A DNA stretch of 64,000 bases from an uncultured Amphritea sp. (lineage in GTDB: Bacteria; Pseudomonadota; Gammaproteobacteria; Pseudomonadales; Balneatricaceae), in NCBI RefSeq assembly GCF_937127095.1, contig NZ_CAKZLP010000075.1, positions 1 through 64,000 of the forward strand, given 5' to 3'. The notes under the pieces are model-generated. The model was not told the origin of the DNA, made no database searches, and saw only the letters and a list, made by a program, of their open reading frames with translations. The first letter of the stretch is position 1. Each line of letters starts with the position of its first letter. The position numbers were made by a program, and so were the translations under genes. Positions 7,716-16,987 of the stretch are shown piece by piece.

Positions 7716-9158
7716 ATGTCCATTCTTATCCGAAATGGCACTGTCGTTAACGCCGACCAGACGTTTCGTGCAGATATCTATTGTGAAGATGGAAAGATTG
7801 TCGCCATCGGAACAGAGCTAGACGTTCCATCCACGGCTGAAATCATTGATGCGGCAGGTCAATATATTATGCCCGGCGGTATCGATCCTCATACCCATAT
7901 GCAGCTACCTTTTATGGGCACTGTCGCGACCGATGACTTTTTTACCGGCACCGCTGCAGGACTGGCCGGTGGTAATACCACTATCATTGACTTTGTTATC
8001 CCAGCACCCCAGGAATCACTCCTGGACGCTTACAAAAAATGGCGTGAGTGGGCTGAAAAATCAGCGGCTGACTATAGTTTTCATGTGGCGATTACCTGGT
8101 GGGATGATTCAGTCGCCGCGGATATGGAAACCCTGGTTAAAGAGTATGGAGTTAACAGTTTCAAACACTTTATGGCGTACAAAAATGCCATCATGGCGAA
8201 TGACGAAACCCTGGTAAAAAGTTTCCGCCGTTGTATGGAACTCGGCGCTATTCCAACGGTACACGCCGAAAATGGCGAGCTGGTATTCCAGCTACAGCAA
8301 GAACTGTTGAGCAAAGGCATTACCGGTCCGGAAGGCCATCCGTTATCCCGTCCGCCTATTGTGGAAGGTGAAGCGGCTAATCGTGCGATCCAGATCGCAC
8401 AGGTCATGGATGTACCGATCTATATCGTACATGTGTCATGTAAAGAATCCCTTGATGCCATCACTCGTGCCCGCAATGAAGGTCAGCGGGTGTATGGGGA
8501 ATGCCTGGCGGGCCATCTCGCTATCGACGACAGTGTTTACCGCAATGAGAGTTTTGAATTTGCGGCAGCCCATGTCATGAGCCCACCATTCCGTTCCAGT
8601 GAGCACCAAAGCGCACTGTGGAAAGGTCTCCAGGGTGGCAACCTGCATACCACCGCCACGGATCACTGTGCATTCTGTGCGGATCAAAAAGCTGCCGGTA
8701 AAGATGACTTTTCCAAAATACCTAACGGTACCGCTGGCGTAGAAGATCGTATGGCCGTTCTGTGGCATGAAGGAGTCAACAGCGGTAAACTGACGATGAA
8801 TGAGTTTGTCTCTGTCACCTCGACCAATGCAGCCAAGATTTTCAACATCTATCCACAGAAAGGCTCCATCTCTATTGGTGCTGATGCGGATATTGTGGTG
8901 TGGGATCCGGAGGCCAGCCGAACAATCTCGGCAAAAACGCATCACCAGAATGTCGACTTTAATATCTTTGAAGGGAAAACGGTTAAGGGCATTCCCACAC
9001 ACACGATCAGCCGGGGCAAAGTGGTCTGGGCCAATGGTGAACTTAAGGTTGAGCAGGGCGCTGGACAGTATATCAACCGGCCCGCATTTAATCCGATTTT
9101 TGAAGCACTTTCAAAGCAGGCTGAACTAAATGCACCACTGGCAGTGAAACGCCAATAA
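7716..9158 (+). CDS. dihydropyrimidinase (D-hydantoinase)
   Basis: This enzyme hydrolyses 5,6-dihydrouracil or dihydrothymine to N-carbamoyl-beta-alanine or N-carbamoyl-beta-aminoisobutyrate, and often also 5-substituted hydantoins. The 480-residue protein keeps the whole binuclear metal site of the family: His59 and His61 (DPHTH), the lysine to be carboxylated at 150 (SFKHFMAYK), His183 (VHAENGE), His239 (IVHVSCKES) and Asp316 (ATDHCAFC). The ATG at 7716 has GAGGAG eight bases upstream; the GTG at 7710 lies too close to it. It follows the terminator of the first permease and carries no RutR-like box of its own that I could find, so its own promoter or read-through is needed. The YdcZ-like gene follows by 80 bp. 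Confidence 0.94.
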   Translation: MSILIRNGTVVNADQTFRADIYCEDGKIVAIGTELDVPSTAEIIDAAGQYIMPGGIDPHTHMQLPFMGTVATDDFFTGTAAGLAGGNTTIIDFVIPAPQESLLDAYKKWREWAEKSAADYSFHVAITWWDDSVAADMETLVKEYGVNSFKHFMAYKNAIMANDETLVKSFRRCMELGAIPTVHAENGELVFQLQQELLSKGITGPEGHPLSRPPIVEGEAANRAIQIAQVMDVPIYIVHVSCKESLDAITRARNEGQRVYGECLAGHLAIDDSVYRNESFEFAAAHVMSPPFRSSEHQSALWKGLQGGNLHTTATDHCAFCADQKAAGKDDFSKIPNGTAGVEDRMAVLWHEGVNSGKLTMNEFVSVTSTNAAKIFNIYPQKGSISIGADADIVVWDPEASRTISAKTHHQNVDFNIFEGKTVKGIPTHTISRGKVVWANGELKVEQGAGQYINRPAFNPIFEALSKQAELNAPLAVKRQ

Positions 9159-9238
9159 AGCCTCTTCAGCCAAGACCAAAGAGGAGGAGCCACCGCCTTC
9201 TCTTTGGCTTAAATCATCAATACGGGAACAAAAACGCC

Positions 9239-9685
9239 ATGATCGTTTGGTTGAGTATGCTTGCAGCACTGATAGCCGGAAGTATGTTACCCCTCCAGGC
9301 AGGGGTGAATGCACAACTTGCCCGTGCCGGTGGAAATGCGCTGTGGGCATCGGGCATCTCTTTTTTCGCAGGCACCCTGACACTGCTGGTGGTATACAGT
9401 AGTCTTCGGTTACCCTGGCCTGCGTTGAACGACTTAAAAGAAGCCCCGCTGTGGGCCTGGACTGGCGGCCTGATGGGCGCATTCTTTGTCACCTGCATGG
9501 CCTTTTTCGCTCCCAGACTGGGGGCAACAACACTGTTGGCACTGGTGATTACCGGGCAGATCCTGACCTCTCTGGTGTTAGATCACTTTGGTGCTGTCGG
9601 CTTTAATGTGCATGAAATTAATCTATGGAGAGTCTTTGGCGTCATCCTGATAGGGACGGGCGTTTTTTTAGTACGAAAATTCTAA
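9239..9685 (+). CDS. YdcZ/DUF606-type small DMT-family membrane protein
   Basis: This 148-residue protein is almost wholly hydrophobic, with about five predicted membrane segments. Short conserved features of the DUF606/YdcZ group are present: PLQAGVNAQLAR near residue 20 and GQILTSLVLDHFG near 100. These are half-size relatives of drug/metabolite transporters and are thought to work as dimers. It follows dihydropyrimidinase on the same strand and probably shares its transcript, so it might export a pathway product or import a substrate. That role is an inference from position only. Confidence 0.8.
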   Translation: MIVWLSMLAALIAGSMLPLQAGVNAQLARAGGNALWASGISFFAGTLTLLVVYSSLRLPWPALNDLKEAPLWAWTGGLMGAFFVTCMAFFAPRLGATTLLALVITGQILTSLVLDHFGAVGFNVHEINLWRVFGVILIGTGVFLVRKF

Positions 9686-9874
9686 CGCGGCGATCCTGCC
9701 CGATCTTTAATTAACACATCCAGTTCAGCCCACCAGCGCACTCCATTGGAGCAGGCCGCACCATAAATAAGCAGAAAAACAGTTATATTACCAATAATCC
9801 TTCGACTCAAGCCCCCTAAGCAGCTATACAATCCACCGATACTCCCTTTTAACCTACGGAAATAAAGGGTTATT

Positions 9875-9923
9875 TTTACCAAACCCATTTAATTTTACAA
9901 CTGGTAAAATATTGGCATATTAT
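9875..9923 (+). promoter_or_regulatory. promoter of second NCS1 permease with two degenerate RutR-like sites
   Basis: A half-conserved site (TTTACCA-AA-CCCATTT, 9875-9890) and a shifted site (TTTTACA-AC-TGGTAAA, 9893-9908) lie side by side. The second overlaps a -35 box TTTACA (9894-9899), which is 18 bp before a TATTAT -10 box (9918-9923). Both differ from consensus more than the other copies, so control may be weaker here. Confidence 0.5.
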
Positions 9924-9971
9924 CTGCAACCCCCTTATTAAAAGCTATCAGGCTCAACATGAGGAAGAAGG

Positions 9972-11474
9972 ATGAGTATACATAAGCCAGGCAGATCATC
10001 TGCCGTACAAGTTGGAGAGTTCTACGAGCTAAAGACCGGCTCTGATGTCTCCGAAAGTGCTCACTACAACGAAGATATTGCCCCCACCCAGGTTAAAGAA
10101 CGCACCTGGAATGTCTGGAATGTCGCTGCCCTTTGGGTGGGTATGGCGATCTGTGTTCCAACCTACACCCTGGGCGGTGTATTAACTGCCTATTTCGGCT
10201 TGTCCGTGATGGAAGCACTGATGGCTATCTTAATAGCCAACATCATCGTGCTGATTCCACTGACGCTGAATGCCTTTCCCGGTACTAAATTCGGTATCCC
10301 CTTTCCGGTACTCCTGCGCTCATCGTTTGGCATGGTTGGCTCCAATATTCCCTGTTTGATCCGGGCGATGGTCGCCTGTGGCTGGTTCGGGATACAGACC
10401 ATGTTCGGTGGTCTCGCCATCCATATAATGCTTTCACACCTAGTACCGGGGTGGGAATCGCTCGGCGGTACCGGTGAAGTGATCGGCTTTTTCACCTTTC
10501 TGGTGATCAACCTCTATATCGTCATTAAAGGCGCAGAGTCGATTAAGATCCTGGAAACTCTGGCGGCTCCTCTGCTGCTGGCGGTGGGTATCGGTCTGAT
10601 GATGTGGGCCAGCCCGAAAATATCCTACGAAGCTTTGCTCTCTATCCCGGCAAGCCGTCCTGAAGGGGCTTCTTTCTGGGGCTACTTCTTCGCAGGTGTT
10701 ACCGCGATGGTGGGCTTCTGGGCAACGCTGTCACTGAACATCCCTGACTTTAGCCGCTATGTCCGTTCACAGAAAGACCAGATCGCTGGTCAGATTATTG
10801 GCCTGCCACTGACCATGTTCTTTTTCTCGGCGCTCGGCGTAGTACTGACCGCAGCGTCTACTACCCTGGTAGGCGAAACTATCTCTGATCCAGTCACTCT
10901 GATCGGTAAAGTTGACAGCCCGGTCTGGGTGGTTATCTCGATGGTAATCATCATCATTGCCACCCTGTCGACCAACACAGCAGCGAATATTGTCTCTCCG
11001 ACCAATGATTTCCAGAATGTCGCACCGAAGAAGATCAACCAGACCCGTGGTGTGCTGCTGACCGGCCTGATCGGTATTTTACTCATGAGCTGGGAGCTGC
11101 TGAAAAAGCTGGGGCTGATTGAGTCTGATGTCAGTGTTGAGGCGATGTACAGTGGCTGGTTGCTGGGCTATTCGTCCCTGCTGGGCCCGATTGCCGGCAT
11201 CATGATTGTGGATTACTTCGTGATTAAACGTCAGCAACTGAGCCTGCCAGATCTGTATAAAACCCACGGGATATACAGCGGGTTTAATATCAATGGTTTC
11301 ATCGCGTTTGCCGTTCCTGTGGCGCTTACGCTCTACTCCCTGATCACCGGACAGCTCGGCTGGTTTTATCAATATGGCTGGTTTACCGGGTCCATTCTGG
11401 GCGGTTTAACCTACTGGTTCTGCGCTAAAAGTTTCTCCTCTCAAGTCAGCAAGATGGTCGCCCAGGGCGAATAA
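9972..11474 (+). CDS. NCS1-family nucleobase:cation symporter (copy 2)
   Basis: This second 500-residue NCS1 permease is nearly identical to the one at 6104-7606. Its N-terminus (SIHKPGRSSAVQ) and C-terminus (after AKSF) are unrelated to copy 1; the membrane core differs at only a few conservative positions such as Ile/Val changes. GAGGAAGAAGG precedes the ATG. It has its own promoter and its own terminator, so the copies are independent units. Maintenance of two intact copies suggests either a dosage advantage, different expression, or a recent duplication homogenised by gene conversion. Substrate is presumably a pyrimidine or its reduced form. Confidence 0.9.
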   Translation: MSIHKPGRSSAVQVGEFYELKTGSDVSESAHYNEDIAPTQVKERTWNVWNVAALWVGMAICVPTYTLGGVLTAYFGLSVMEALMAILIANIIVLIPLTLNAFPGTKFGIPFPVLLRSSFGMVGSNIPCLIRAMVACGWFGIQTMFGGLAIHIMLSHLVPGWESLGGTGEVIGFFTFLVINLYIVIKGAESIKILETLAAPLLLAVGIGLMMWASPKISYEALLSIPASRPEGASFWGYFFAGVTAMVGFWATLSLNIPDFSRYVRSQKDQIAGQIIGLPLTMFFFSALGVVLTAASTTLVGETISDPVTLIGKVDSPVWVVISMVIIIIATLSTNTAANIVSPTNDFQNVAPKKINQTRGVLLTGLIGILLMSWELLKKLGLIESDVSVEAMYSGWLLGYSSLLGPIAGIMIVDYFVIKRQQLSLPDLYKTHGIYSGFNINGFIAFAVPVALTLYSLITGQLGWFYQYGWFTGSILGGLTYWFCAKSFSSQVSKMVAQGE

Positions 11475-11491
11475 TCCCCTATGACGCCTCC

Positions 11492-11521
11492 GCCCCCTGT
11501 CTTCATCAGGGGGCTCTTTTT
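11492..11521 (+). terminator. Rho-independent terminator after second NCS1 permease
   Basis: GCCCCCTG (11492-11499) pairs with CAGGGGGC (11507-11514) around a 7-base loop and is followed by TCTTTTT. Confidence 0.88.
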
Positions 11522-11569
11522 CTCATGTCATCTGCTCACTAACAGACCGTGCAATTCAGGGTTTTCAGC

Positions 11570-12463
11570 TTATTGTTTGTTAACAGTACGAAGCTGTGAA
11601 TAATCACGGCAGAACAGATAAAGCCCACTGCCAATCACAATCACGCCGCCCAGATAGGCGGGCAGATCAGGCAGATCTCCGAATATTAACCATCCCAGTC
11701 CCAATGCCCAGAAGATCTGCGAATACATAAAAGGAGCCACGGTAGTGGCTGGCGCATATTTATGCGCGCTGATGATCAGGCTATGAGCCATTCCGCCAAA
11801 GAGCCCGATGCAGAGAAGCGCAATCCACGCCAAAGTGGAGGGCGGCACCTGCCAGACAAAAGGGACAAACAGACTCGTTGTTATGGCGCCGACCATCGCG
11901 GTATAAAACAGCGTCACCTGCAACGGGTCATTACCCGATAGTTTTCGTGTCGTCACGTTATAGATAGCAGCGCAGCACGCCGAGCCAAAGATACACAGAG
12001 CACCGAGCCCGGTCTGCGCAGAATCAAGATCGTTAAGGCCGGGGCGAACAATAACCAGGGTACCCATGAAACCGACGGCAATAGCAACAATCGATGCGAC
12101 CTTAACCCGCTCACCCAGCAGTGGAACTGAGATCAATAACACCAATAATGGCACCGTGAAAAAAATCGCGGTGGCTTCCGCCAGCCCCAGCATCGTCAGG
12201 CCAAAAAAGAACAACACCGTATCAATCAACAGGATCAGTGAGCGCCCCACCTGTGTGGATAACTTTTCGGACTTCAGCAGGGTCACACCATGCTTCGGCC
12301 AAAGCCAGACGACCATCAACAGCAGATGCCCTAAATAGCGCGCCCAGACGACCTGTGCGACCGGCAGAAACTCGCCCAGATATTTTGCTAAGGCTTCCTG
12401 CACAGAGATAAACAGCATGGCACCCAACATGCAAAAAATTCCGCGAAGAGGGTTGGTTTCCAT
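11570..12463 (-). CDS. EamA/DMT-superfamily permease
   Basis: This 297-residue protein has ten predicted membrane segments arranged as two EamA repeats (about 5-140 and 150-285), the normal size for drug/metabolite transporters. It begins METNPLRGIFCMLGAMLFIS and has the conserved mid-domain LLGERVKVASIVAIAVGFMG at about 115-134. It faces the second NCS1 gene tail to tail and shares no operon with pntB, which lies beyond a terminator. Such proteins usually export amino acids or metabolites; the substrate is unknown. Confidence 0.85.
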   Translation of the reverse strand: METNPLRGIFCMLGAMLFISVQEALAKYLGEFLPVAQVVWARYLGHLLLMVVWLWPKHGVTLLKSEKLSTQVGRSLILLIDTVLFFFGLTMLGLAEATAIFFTVPLLVLLISVPLLGERVKVASIVAIAVGFMGTLVIVRPGLNDLDSAQTGLGALCIFGSACCAAIYNVTTRKLSGNDPLQVTLFYTAMVGAITTSLFVPFVWQVPPSTLAWIALLCIGLFGGMAHSLIISAHKYAPATTVAPFMYSQIFWALGLGWLIFGDLPDLPAYLGGVIVIGSGLYLFCRDYSQLRTVNKQ

Positions 12464-12605
12464 AAGACCTCAAAACTGAACAAAACGCCTGAAAGGAGTA
12501 GAGGAGTTGTATAATCCCAACACCTCATCAACAGATAAATAGTTACAGCACGATGGTCATTCAATGTAAGAATGAGCTATCAACCACATTAAGACAATAA
12601 GACGA

Positions 12606-12637
12606 AAACAGCCCGGCCTGTCGCTATTCAGCCGGGT
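12606..12637 (-). terminator. terminator after pntB
   Basis: On the minus strand ACCCGGC (12637-12631) pairs with GCCGGGC (12617-12611) with one G-T pair, and TGTTTTC follows. It lies 20 bp past the pntB stop. Confidence 0.7.
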
Positions 12638-12657
12638 TGTTGATCTATCGTTTTGGA

Positions 12658-14067
12658 TCAGGCGGTTTCGTGCAGTGCCGCCGTCAAATCCATGATGGCC
12701 TGTTTTCCATCGCCAAACATCATCACCGCATTGTCCATGGCGAAGAGCGGATTTGGCAAACCGGCAAACCCGGGGCTAAGGCTTCGTTTTACGATAACCA
12801 CGCTTTTTGCCTGGTCGACATTCAGAATCGGCATACCATAGATCGGACTGCCTTTATCTTCTCTGGCCATAGGGTTGGTCACATCGTTAGCGCCAATCAC
12901 AATCACCACGTCTGTTTTACAAAAATTGGGATTCGACTGCTCCATGGTTTTCATAGCGTCATAATCTACTTCTGCCTCTGCCAACAAGACATTCATATGG
13001 CCAGGCATCCGCCCGGCAACCGGGTGAATCGCAAACTCAACGGTCACACCCCGGCTCACCAGAGTATCAGCAAGCTCGCGCACCGCATGTTGTGCCTGCG
13101 CCATTGCCAGTCCAAACCCCGGTACAATCACCACTCTTTCAGCATCCTCCAGCATCAGGCTCACGTCATCCGGCGACGCTGAAGTCACCTTACCTTTATA
13201 AACTTCGTCAGCATCAATGCTATTACCATCAGCGACGGCCATTTTACCGAACAGAACGTTCAACAGAGATCGGTTCATCGCGACACACATGATCTGAGTC
13301 AGAATAATACCTGAAGCGCCCACCAGTGCACCTGAGATAATCAGAACAGTGTTGCCCATAATGAAACCAGCTGCAGCCGCCGCTATGCCTGAGTATGAGT
13401 TCAGCAAGGCGATCACCACCGGCATGTCAGCACCGCCGATAGGCATGACCAGAGTGACCCCCAATATCAGTGCTAAAGCCACTAGCAGAACAAAACCACC
13501 GATCCCGGCCTGACCGGTTACCAACAGGAAAACAGCGGCCAGGGATGCCAGCAACAACCCCAGGTTGATAAACTTCATTCCACTGAAGCCGAACGCCTGT
13601 CCCGACAAAATCTCCTGCAGCTTACCAAACGCCACCGCACTTCCGGAAAATGTCACGGTACCGATCAAGACCGCCAGCATCACTGCACAGTTCGCAATCA
13701 GCAGAACGTCACCGGAAACGGTGCTCTCGCTGGCAACAAAGGTGAAATAACTGGCAGCAGCCACTCCCAGAGAAGCACCACCCCCCAGTCCATTGAGGAT
13801 CGCAACCATCTGAGGCATCGCAGTCATCTGAATCTTCGCCGCCATCAACGCGCCGATCAGGGTGCCAAGCGCAAGTCCTGCAACCACTATCTGATAGTGG
13901 ATCACCTGCTGATCCAGCAGAGTAACGACGATAGCCACCAGCATTCCCAAAGCAGCCAGCCGATTACCTCTGACCGCCGTTTTCGGACGTGTCAGCCCCT
14001 TAATGCCGACCACAAACAACAAAGCGGCAACAAGATAGAAGAGGTTAATTATCATACTATTCATCAT
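12658..14067 (-). CDS. pntB: NAD(P) transhydrogenase beta subunit
   Basis: PntB forms the NADPH-binding and main membrane part of the proton-translocating transhydrogenase, which drives NADH + NADP+ to NAD+ + NADPH with the proton gradient. The 469 residues hold about eight or nine membrane helices (to about 260) and then the soluble dIII domain with VIVPGFGLAMAQAQHAV and the VVIVIGANDVTNPMA NADP site near 385-400. Its start overlaps the pntAb stop by one base. NADPH made here could feed the NADPH:F420 reductase encoded 5 kb away. That link is inferred from proximity. Confidence 0.96.
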   Translation of the reverse strand: MMNSMIINLFYLVAALLFVVGIKGLTRPKTAVRGNRLAALGMLVAIVVTLLDQQVIHYQIVVAGLALGTLIGALMAAKIQMTAMPQMVAILNGLGGGASLGVAAASYFTFVASESTVSGDVLLIANCAVMLAVLIGTVTFSGSAVAFGKLQEILSGQAFGFSGMKFINLGLLLASLAAVFLLVTGQAGIGGFVLLVALALILGVTLVMPIGGADMPVVIALLNSYSGIAAAAAGFIMGNTVLIISGALVGASGIILTQIMCVAMNRSLLNVLFGKMAVADGNSIDADEVYKGKVTSASPDDVSLMLEDAERVVIVPGFGLAMAQAQHAVRELADTLVSRGVTVEFAIHPVAGRMPGHMNVLLAEAEVDYDAMKTMEQSNPNFCKTDVVIVIGANDVTNPMAREDKGSPIYGMPILNVDQAKSVVIVKRSLSPGFAGLPNPLFAMDNAVMMFGDGKQAIMDLTAALHETA

Positions 14068-14354
14068 CAGCCCCTCCGCTTAAACATCTTAAGCATGCGA
14101 TTGGTGACCATAAAGCCGCCCACCACATTGATCGTTGCGAAAACAATGGCAATAAATCCCAGCAATTGCACAAGGACACCGGGCGCTTCACCCGAACCGG
14201 TTGCCAGAATAGCGCCCACAATCGTAATGCCAGAGATAGCATTACTACCCGACATCAACGGGGTATGCAGGGTGGGTGGAACTTTAGTGATCAACTCAAC
14301 GCCGAGAAACACAGCCAGCGCAAAGAGCGAAAGCAGAATAATAAAGGCATCCAT
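14067..14354 (-). CDS. pntAb: NAD(P) transhydrogenase alpha subunit, membrane part (PntAb)
   Basis: This 95-residue protein is the small membrane part of the alpha subunit. It has three hydrophobic segments and the conserved GVELITKVPPTLHTPLMSGS region near residues 18-37. In enterobacteria it is fused to the NAD-binding part; here it is a separate gene, as in Rhodospirillum rubrum. It overlaps both neighbours by one base, so translation of the three subunits is coupled. Confidence 0.95.
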   Translation of the reverse strand: MDAFIILLSLFALAVFLGVELITKVPPTLHTPLMSGSNAISGITIVGAILATGSGEAPGVLVQLLGFIAIVFATINVVGGFMVTNRMLKMFKRRG

Positions 14355-15538
14355 TATGCGACCTCCTCCAACAGGGATTCACGAACCAGTGGAGGCAGAT
14401 TTAACTTTTCACGCATCCGGGTGTTAAGGATATCCCCTGCATGGGTCACGACGGCTTCCTGAAGTATCTCGTCATCAAAATCCAGTTCATAGTGACCCTG
14501 ATCATTGAGCAGGTGGTTGAGCAGGTTCTCTATATTATTGCCGTACATCTGGCTGGCATGCTGTGCGACGGTGGACGTGATGTTGTCAGGGCCGATAATC
14601 GTCACTCCATGCTCAACGATCACTTTGCCATGCTGTGTCAGTTCACAGTTACCGCCCCGCTCTGATGCCAGATCGACAATCACAGCGCCACGTTTCATCT
14701 GCGCCACCATAGCGGCCGTAATCAGCACCGGAGACTTAGCCCCGGGAATAGCGGCGGTGGTGATGACGATATCCTGCTGACTTAGCACTGCAGTCATCAA
14801 CTCCCGCTGACGCTGTAGAAACGACTCGTCCTGCTCCTTAGCATAACCGCCCTGGCCTTCGGTGGTTTCGGCCTCAAGCTCCAGTTCAATGGGTTTCGCG
14901 CCAACAGAGATGATCTGTTCCCGTGCCGCGGGACGAACATCATAAGCCTCAACAACCGCGCCCATCCGCTTGGCGGTGGCGGCAGCCTGCAAACCCGCGA
15001 CACCCGCGCCCATAATGAATACCCGGGCCGGACTCAGGTTACCTGCCGCCGTCATCATCATCGGGTAGATTCGCTGTGACGCACTGGCCGCCAGCACAAC
15101 AGACTTATAACCGGCAATCGTTGCCATCGAGGAGAGCACATCCATACTCTGAGCCCGGCTGATCCGAGGAATCAGCTCCATGGCAATGCTACTGACGCCC
15201 TTCTCAGCCAGATCGAGAAACCGCTCTGGCTCCGCTAAAGGATCCATCATGCCAATGAGTAGTTGTTTGTTTTGCAGCGCAGCCGCTGTCTGATTCAGCA
15301 TCGCACCGGACAGATTAACCCGCACCAGGACATCCGACTGTTGATAAATATCGTCAGCCGATGGTTTTATCTCTGCGCCAGCCTCCTGATACTCCTGATC
15401 GCTAAAACCGGCCGCCAGACCTGCCCCATGTTGAACCGAAAAAGTAATCCCTTTCTCAGACAGACGGGCGACATTTTCAGGCGTCAGCGCAACTCTGGAT
15501 TCATTTTCCGATGTTTCTTTTGCAATACCAATTCTCAT
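14354..15538 (-). CDS. pntAa: NAD(P) transhydrogenase alpha subunit, NAD-binding part (PntAa)
   Basis: This 394-residue soluble dI domain binds NAD(H). The alanine-dehydrogenase-like fold starts MRIGIAKETSENESRVALTPE, and the Rossmann motif GAGVAGLQAAATAKRMGA at about 177-194 ends in the acidic residue of AYDVR. An AGGGAG ribosome site lies eight bases before the ATG. It is first in the pntAa-pntAb-pntB operon, 149 bp after the carbamoyl hydrolase on the same strand. No RutR-like operator lies in that gap, but read-through from the hydrolase promoter is possible because the hairpins between them are weak. Confidence 0.96.
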   Translation of the reverse strand: MRIGIAKETSENESRVALTPENVARLSEKGITFSVQHGAGLAAGFSDQEYQEAGAEIKPSADDIYQQSDVLVRVNLSGAMLNQTAAALQNKQLLIGMMDPLAEPERFLDLAEKGVSSIAMELIPRISRAQSMDVLSSMATIAGYKSVVLAASASQRIYPMMMTAAGNLSPARVFIMGAGVAGLQAAATAKRMGAVVEAYDVRPAAREQIISVGAKPIELELEAETTEGQGGYAKEQDESFLQRQRELMTAVLSQQDIVITTAAIPGAKSPVLITAAMVAQMKRGAVIVDLASERGGNCELTQHGKVIVEHGVTIIGPDNITSTVAQHASQMYGNNIENLLNHLLNDQGHYELDFDDEILQEAVVTHAGDILNTRMREKLNLPPLVRESLLEEVA

Positions 15539-15581
15539 ATCGATACTCCCTAAGCGGTCCCTTTATTCAGGCAATAGGAAG

Positions 15582-15644
15582 CCTGTGCGCGTGTTTTTAC
15601 ACGCACAGGGATCTCTATTTATGAAAAAGTGTCTGGAACCAGAC
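15582..15644 (-). terminator. two hairpins between carbamoyl hydrolase and pntAa
   Basis: Just past the hydrolase stop the minus strand reads GTCTG-GTTC-CAGAC (within 15631-15644) then ACTTTTTC, a short terminator-like hairpin. Further on CCTGTGCG (15609-15602) pairs with CGCACAGG (15589-15582), without a T-run. Together they may reduce but not abolish read-through into pntAa. Confidence 0.5.
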
Positions 15645-15687
15645 TTAGCTATTTTTTAGATTTATTATTAGCGTTTTTTTGAAGGGA

Positions 15688-16917
15688 TCAGTTACAGGCC
15701 TGATTCAGAACAGCCTGGAATAGTACATTGCACCCGGCATGGAGGTCTTCGGGCTTAGCGTTTTCTTCTTCATTATGGCTGATACCATTTTCACATGGCA
15801 CAAACACCATACCAGTTGGCGCTACACGGGCGATATAGCAGGCATCGTGACCGGCACCGCTGACAATATCACGATGACTATAGCCCGCATCCGTTGCCGC
15901 CTGGCGTACGGAATCAACACAACCTTTATCAAAAGGAACCGGTGGCGAATACCAGATCTGCTCAAACTTCATTTTCAGACCGATCTGATCTGCAATCTTT
16001 GCAGTCACTTCGCGCAACTCCGCATCCATTTTAGACAACACATCATCATTCGGATGACGGAAGTCGATGGTGAAAAAGACTTCTCCCGGAATAACATTAC
16101 GAGAGTTCGGGAATACCTGCAGCAGACCGACGGTCGAACAGGCATTAGGCTGGTTCGACAAACCGATGCGATTGACTTCATCAATGATCCTGGCAGCCCC
16201 CAGCAGTGCATCTTTTCGACGCAGCATCGGTGTAGGGCCCGCATGAGCTTCCTGGCCCGTCAGAGTGACCTCATACCAGCGCTGTCCCTGGGCATCCGTT
16301 ACAACACCGATAGTGGTTTCCTCCTCTTCAAGAATAGGTCCCTGCTCGATATGCGCTTCAAAAAAGGCTTTTACCGGGCTGCCAACCTCATGTTCACCGG
16401 CATAGCCAATTCGCTGTAACTCTTCACCCATGGTCTTGCCATCAAGATCCGCACGGCTTAAACCATACTCAAGATCGAATACTCCGGCGAAAACTCCCGA
16501 CGCCACCATCGCAGGGGCAAAACGGGAGCCCTCTTCGTTGGTCCAGATAGAAGCCTCAACCGGATGATCTGTTTCGATATTATGATCATTCAGGGTACGG
16601 ATCACTTCCAGGCCGGATAGTACGCCATAAACCCCATCAAACTTACCGCCGGTAGGCTGAGTATCAATATGGCTACCCATCACCACCGGAGGCAGATCAT
16701 TATTCTTACCCGGACGGCGGGCAAACACATTACCCATCTTATCAACACGTACGGTGCAGCCTGCCTCTTCACACCACTGAGTGAACAGATCACGTGCCTG
16801 CTTATCCAGGTCGGTCAATGCCAGTCGACAACAGCCACCTTTCTCGGTGCCACCGATTTCGCCCATCTGCATCAGGCTATCCCAAAGTCGTTGCTGATTT
16901 GTAGTTATGTTTTTCAT
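15688..16917 (-). CDS. M20-family N-carbamoyl-beta-amino acid amidohydrolase (beta-ureidopropionase type)
   Basis: This enzyme would split N-carbamoyl-beta-alanine, made by dihydropyrimidinase, into beta-alanine, ammonia and CO2. The 409-residue protein belongs to the M20 amidase/carbamoylase group (allantoate amidohydrolase, N-carbamoyl-L-amino acid hydrolase, bacterial beta-ureidopropionase). Metal ligands are in place: His83 (GSHIDTQP), Asp94 (GKFDGVYG), Glu128/129 (TNEEGSRF), and a C-terminal His in GISHNEEE. The dimerisation-domain histidine is in GQEAHAGPTPM. It has its own promoter with a RutR-like operator. Sequence alone does not separate beta-ureidopropionase from L-carbamoylase, but the beta-alanine aminotransferase and MmsA nearby favour the former. 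Confidence 0.88.
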   Translation of the reverse strand: MKNITTNQQRLWDSLMQMGEIGGTEKGGCCRLALTDLDKQARDLFTQWCEEAGCTVRVDKMGNVFARRPGKNNDLPPVVMGSHIDTQPTGGKFDGVYGVLSGLEVIRTLNDHNIETDHPVEASIWTNEEGSRFAPAMVASGVFAGVFDLEYGLSRADLDGKTMGEELQRIGYAGEHEVGSPVKAFFEAHIEQGPILEEEETTIGVVTDAQGQRWYEVTLTGQEAHAGPTPMLRRKDALLGAARIIDEVNRIGLSNQPNACSTVGLLQVFPNSRNVIPGEVFFTIDFRHPNDDVLSKMDAELREVTAKIADQIGLKMKFEQIWYSPPVPFDKGCVDSVRQAATDAGYSHRDIVSGAGHDACYIARVAPTGMVFVPCENGISHNEEENAKPEDLHAGCNVLFQAVLNQACN

Positions 16918-16987
16918 CGCTAAAGGCTCCTATTTAACTCTATTGGGGATGCCCGAAAGAGGGCCGGGTAAAGTTTCCCATCAAGTA

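Noticed and set aside
4739..15644. Recurrent AGAC/GTCT inverted repeats (4739-4761, 7671-7684, 1760-1785, 15631-15644) as a second shared operator.
   Set aside because: Arm lengths and spacers differ at each place, and at least two lie at gene ends where they act better as hairpins. There is no consistent link to promoters.
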